Source: Pseudomonadota bacterium
GTDB taxonomy: Bacteria; Pseudomonadota; Gammaproteobacteria; Steroidobacterales; Steroidobacteraceae
Direction: 5' to 3'
Length of the DNA stretch: 64,000 nucleotides
Assembly (NCBI GenBank): GCA_021851405.1
Contig: JAJZDW010000003.1
Coordinates: forward strand, 113,556 to 177,555
In this document: positions 63,241-64,000 of the stretch, in pieces
How positions within the stretch are numbered: position 1 is the stretch's first letter
How the letters are laid out: every line of letters starts with the position of its first letter
Made by a program: the position numbers and the translations under genes
The notes under the pieces: model-generated
Told to the model about the DNA's origin: nothing
The model's input: the letters and a program-made list of their open reading frames with translations, nothing else
Database searches by the model: none

Positions 63241-63525
63241 ATGGCTGCTGCTGATCCTATCTCGCCGCTGACGGCAAAGTCGCCAGCCCCTGTCCCCCTC
63301 GCGTTGATCAAGGCGTACCGCCGCACCGGCGGGGCCGTCGTGACCATCGAGCGCGCCGGCCGCGCTCCCCATCGTCACCGCATCAGCCTGCGTCGCTACG
63401 CCGCGCTGCGGGAATGGACCATCACCCGCGCCGCTCGTCGCTGGCGCACCTCCGGTGCCTTGCTGCGCAGCTCGATCACCGTCTGTCTGTGGCCGCAGAG
63501 GCCCACGTCTGAGGCCCGCGCCTGA
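63241..63525 (+). CDS. Small basic protein of unknown function
   Basis: The 94-residue product follows a clear CCAGGAGAA ribosome site. After a Pro/Ala-rich start it is very basic in the middle (RRTGGAVVTIERAGRAPHRHR and RRYAALREW), with no signal peptide, cysteine or catalytic motif. High Arg content suggests nucleic-acid binding, but this is only an inference from composition. I do not recognise a family. Codon use fits a real gene in this genome. Confidence 0.6.
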   Translation: MAAADPISPLTAKSPAPVPLALIKAYRRTGGAVVTIERAGRAPHRHRISLRRYAALREWTITRAARRWRTSGALLRSSITVCLWPQRPTSEARA

Positions 63526-63557
63526 CCCTCACACCCCCTCTGACCCGGAGTTCCCGC

Positions 63558-63794
63558 ATCAGAACCACGACCACCACCGTAACTCGTATCCGCGCCGCAG
63601 ATCCGGCGCCCGGCGCCATCGCGATAACCCTGGACGACCTCGAGGTCGCCGAGGGACTGGTCGCCACGGCTCACACCGCACTCAGCGCAGAGGATGCCGA
63701 CATCGAGGGCGCCCAAGTCACCCTCGGCCTCGCCCTCGAGCGCCTGCGCGCCGGAATGGAGCGCGTCCGCGCGATCCGGCCCACCGATCTCTGA
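63558..63794 (+). CDS. Small acidic-helical protein, apparently without a canonical start codon
   Basis: The frame ending at TGA 63792-63794 has strong G/C third-position bias and reads RTTTTTVTRIRAADPAPGA, then an amphipathic acidic helix region (LDDLEVAEGLVATAHTALSA, EDADIEGAQVTLGLALERL). No ATG, GTG or TTG begins it; a CGGAG ribosome-like site lies 7 bases before an ATC at 63558, which I use as the start. It could be a true AUC start, a lost start after mutation, or a base error. The next gene starts eight bases after its stop. Function unknown. Confidence 0.4.
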   Translation: MRTTTTTVTRIRAADPAPGAIAITLDDLEVAEGLVATAHTALSAEDADIEGAQVTLGLALERLRAGMERVRAIRPTDL

Positions 63795-63801
63795 CAGGAC
63801 C

Positions 63802-64000
63802 ATGACCATGCGTACCTACACTTCTCGAACCCTCTCCATCCTTCTCGCCGCCCTTGCGGCCGTCTCCCTGGCTGCCTGCGGCGGTGGGGGCGGTGGCAGC
63901 AGCACCGCATCCAGCCCGGGCGGCGGGACCACGCCGCCCTCGGCGCAGCTCGCGAGCTGCACAACCACCACCTACAACGATGCGGTCGATCAAGGCGTCG
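63802..64000 (+). CDS. Lipoprotein, truncated by the window end
   Basis: The ATG at 63802 (or 63808) follows an AGGA site. The visible 66 residues start with a basic n-region and hydrophobic core, then the lipobox LAAC (near 22-25) followed by a Gly-rich stretch, typical of a lipoprotein anchored at the outer or inner membrane. The mature part begins with Ser/Thr/Pro-rich sequence and one cysteine (SCTTTTYND). The fold cannot be judged from what is visible. Confidence 0.65.
   Translation, partial: MTMRTYTSRTLSILLAALAAVSLAACGGGGGGSSTASSPGGGTTPPSAQLASCTTTTYNDAVDQGV

Overview
The window is one contiguous stretch of a high-GC gammaproteobacterial chromosome. Codons are strongly biased to G or C in the third position, genes are tightly packed, and many start and stop codons overlap (ATGA, GTGA, TGATG). 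Gammaproteobacterial marks are EF-P with its lysine-modifying enzymes EpmA and EpmB, the L3 methyltransferase PrmB, FimV, a FimX-like protein, ParE next to ParC, and a RibB carrying a degenerate GTP cyclohydrolase II domain. Nothing in the window fixes the genus; a member of the Nevskiales/Xanthomonadales neighbourhood is a guess.

Layout. 1-6823: a riboflavin operon (ribD, ribE, a TlpA-like thioredoxin, ribBX, ribH) running into nusB and thiL, then a Ser/Thr kinase with a C-terminal cyclic-nucleotide-binding-like domain. 6824-12063: an accessory patch of visibly lower GC with a wrecked IS701-family transposase, a wrecked IS1182-family transposase on the other strand, and a large protein of 17 tetratricopeptide repeats fused to a GT9-like glycosyltransferase domain. 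12064-22442: a carbon-phosphorus lyase island. phnGHIJKLM, a phn-type hexapeptide acyltransferase and an MFS transporter lie on the minus strand; phnF, a DUF1045 gene and phnN lie divergently on the plus strand. A PhnF-type operator sits between the two arms. No phnCDE transporter is present. 22541-25448: a two-component system and folE2. 25552-27792: dxs and xseB, without ispA. 27956-30420: rubrerythrin, a GlpC/Hdr-type iron-sulfur protein and DUF3501, an under-studied three-gene module with an Irr/PerR-like dyad in front. 30509-34674: parE and parC. 34676-41570: a FimX-like protein, epmB divergent from efp, and the minus-strand string sco1-psd-epmA-msrC. 41569-53770: prmB, aroC, fimV, truA, accD, folC, a DedD-like SPOR gene, cvpA, purF and glycerate kinase. 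53859-56667: a second two-component system followed by a Spy/CpxP-like periplasmic protein. 56702-62922: lpxH, a secreted cyclophilin, gltX, cysS, an EF-hand protein and folD. From 63016: tRNA-Pro(UGG), then small unknown genes and the start of a lipoprotein cut by the window end.

How the genes work together. The rib genes make riboflavin from GTP-derived pyrimidine and ribulose-5-phosphate; ribA is not in the window. The phn genes convert alkylphosphonates to phosphoribosyl products and appear to be controlled by PhnF. The EF-P group supplies the factor needed for polyproline translation, and several envelope proteins encoded here (sensor kinase, FimV, Spy-like protein) contain proline runs. 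The least explained parts are the rubrerythrin/Fe-S/DUF3501 module, the phn island with an MFS in place of an ABC importer, and a small coding-like frame near 63.6 kb whose only ribosome-site-linked start appears to be ATC.
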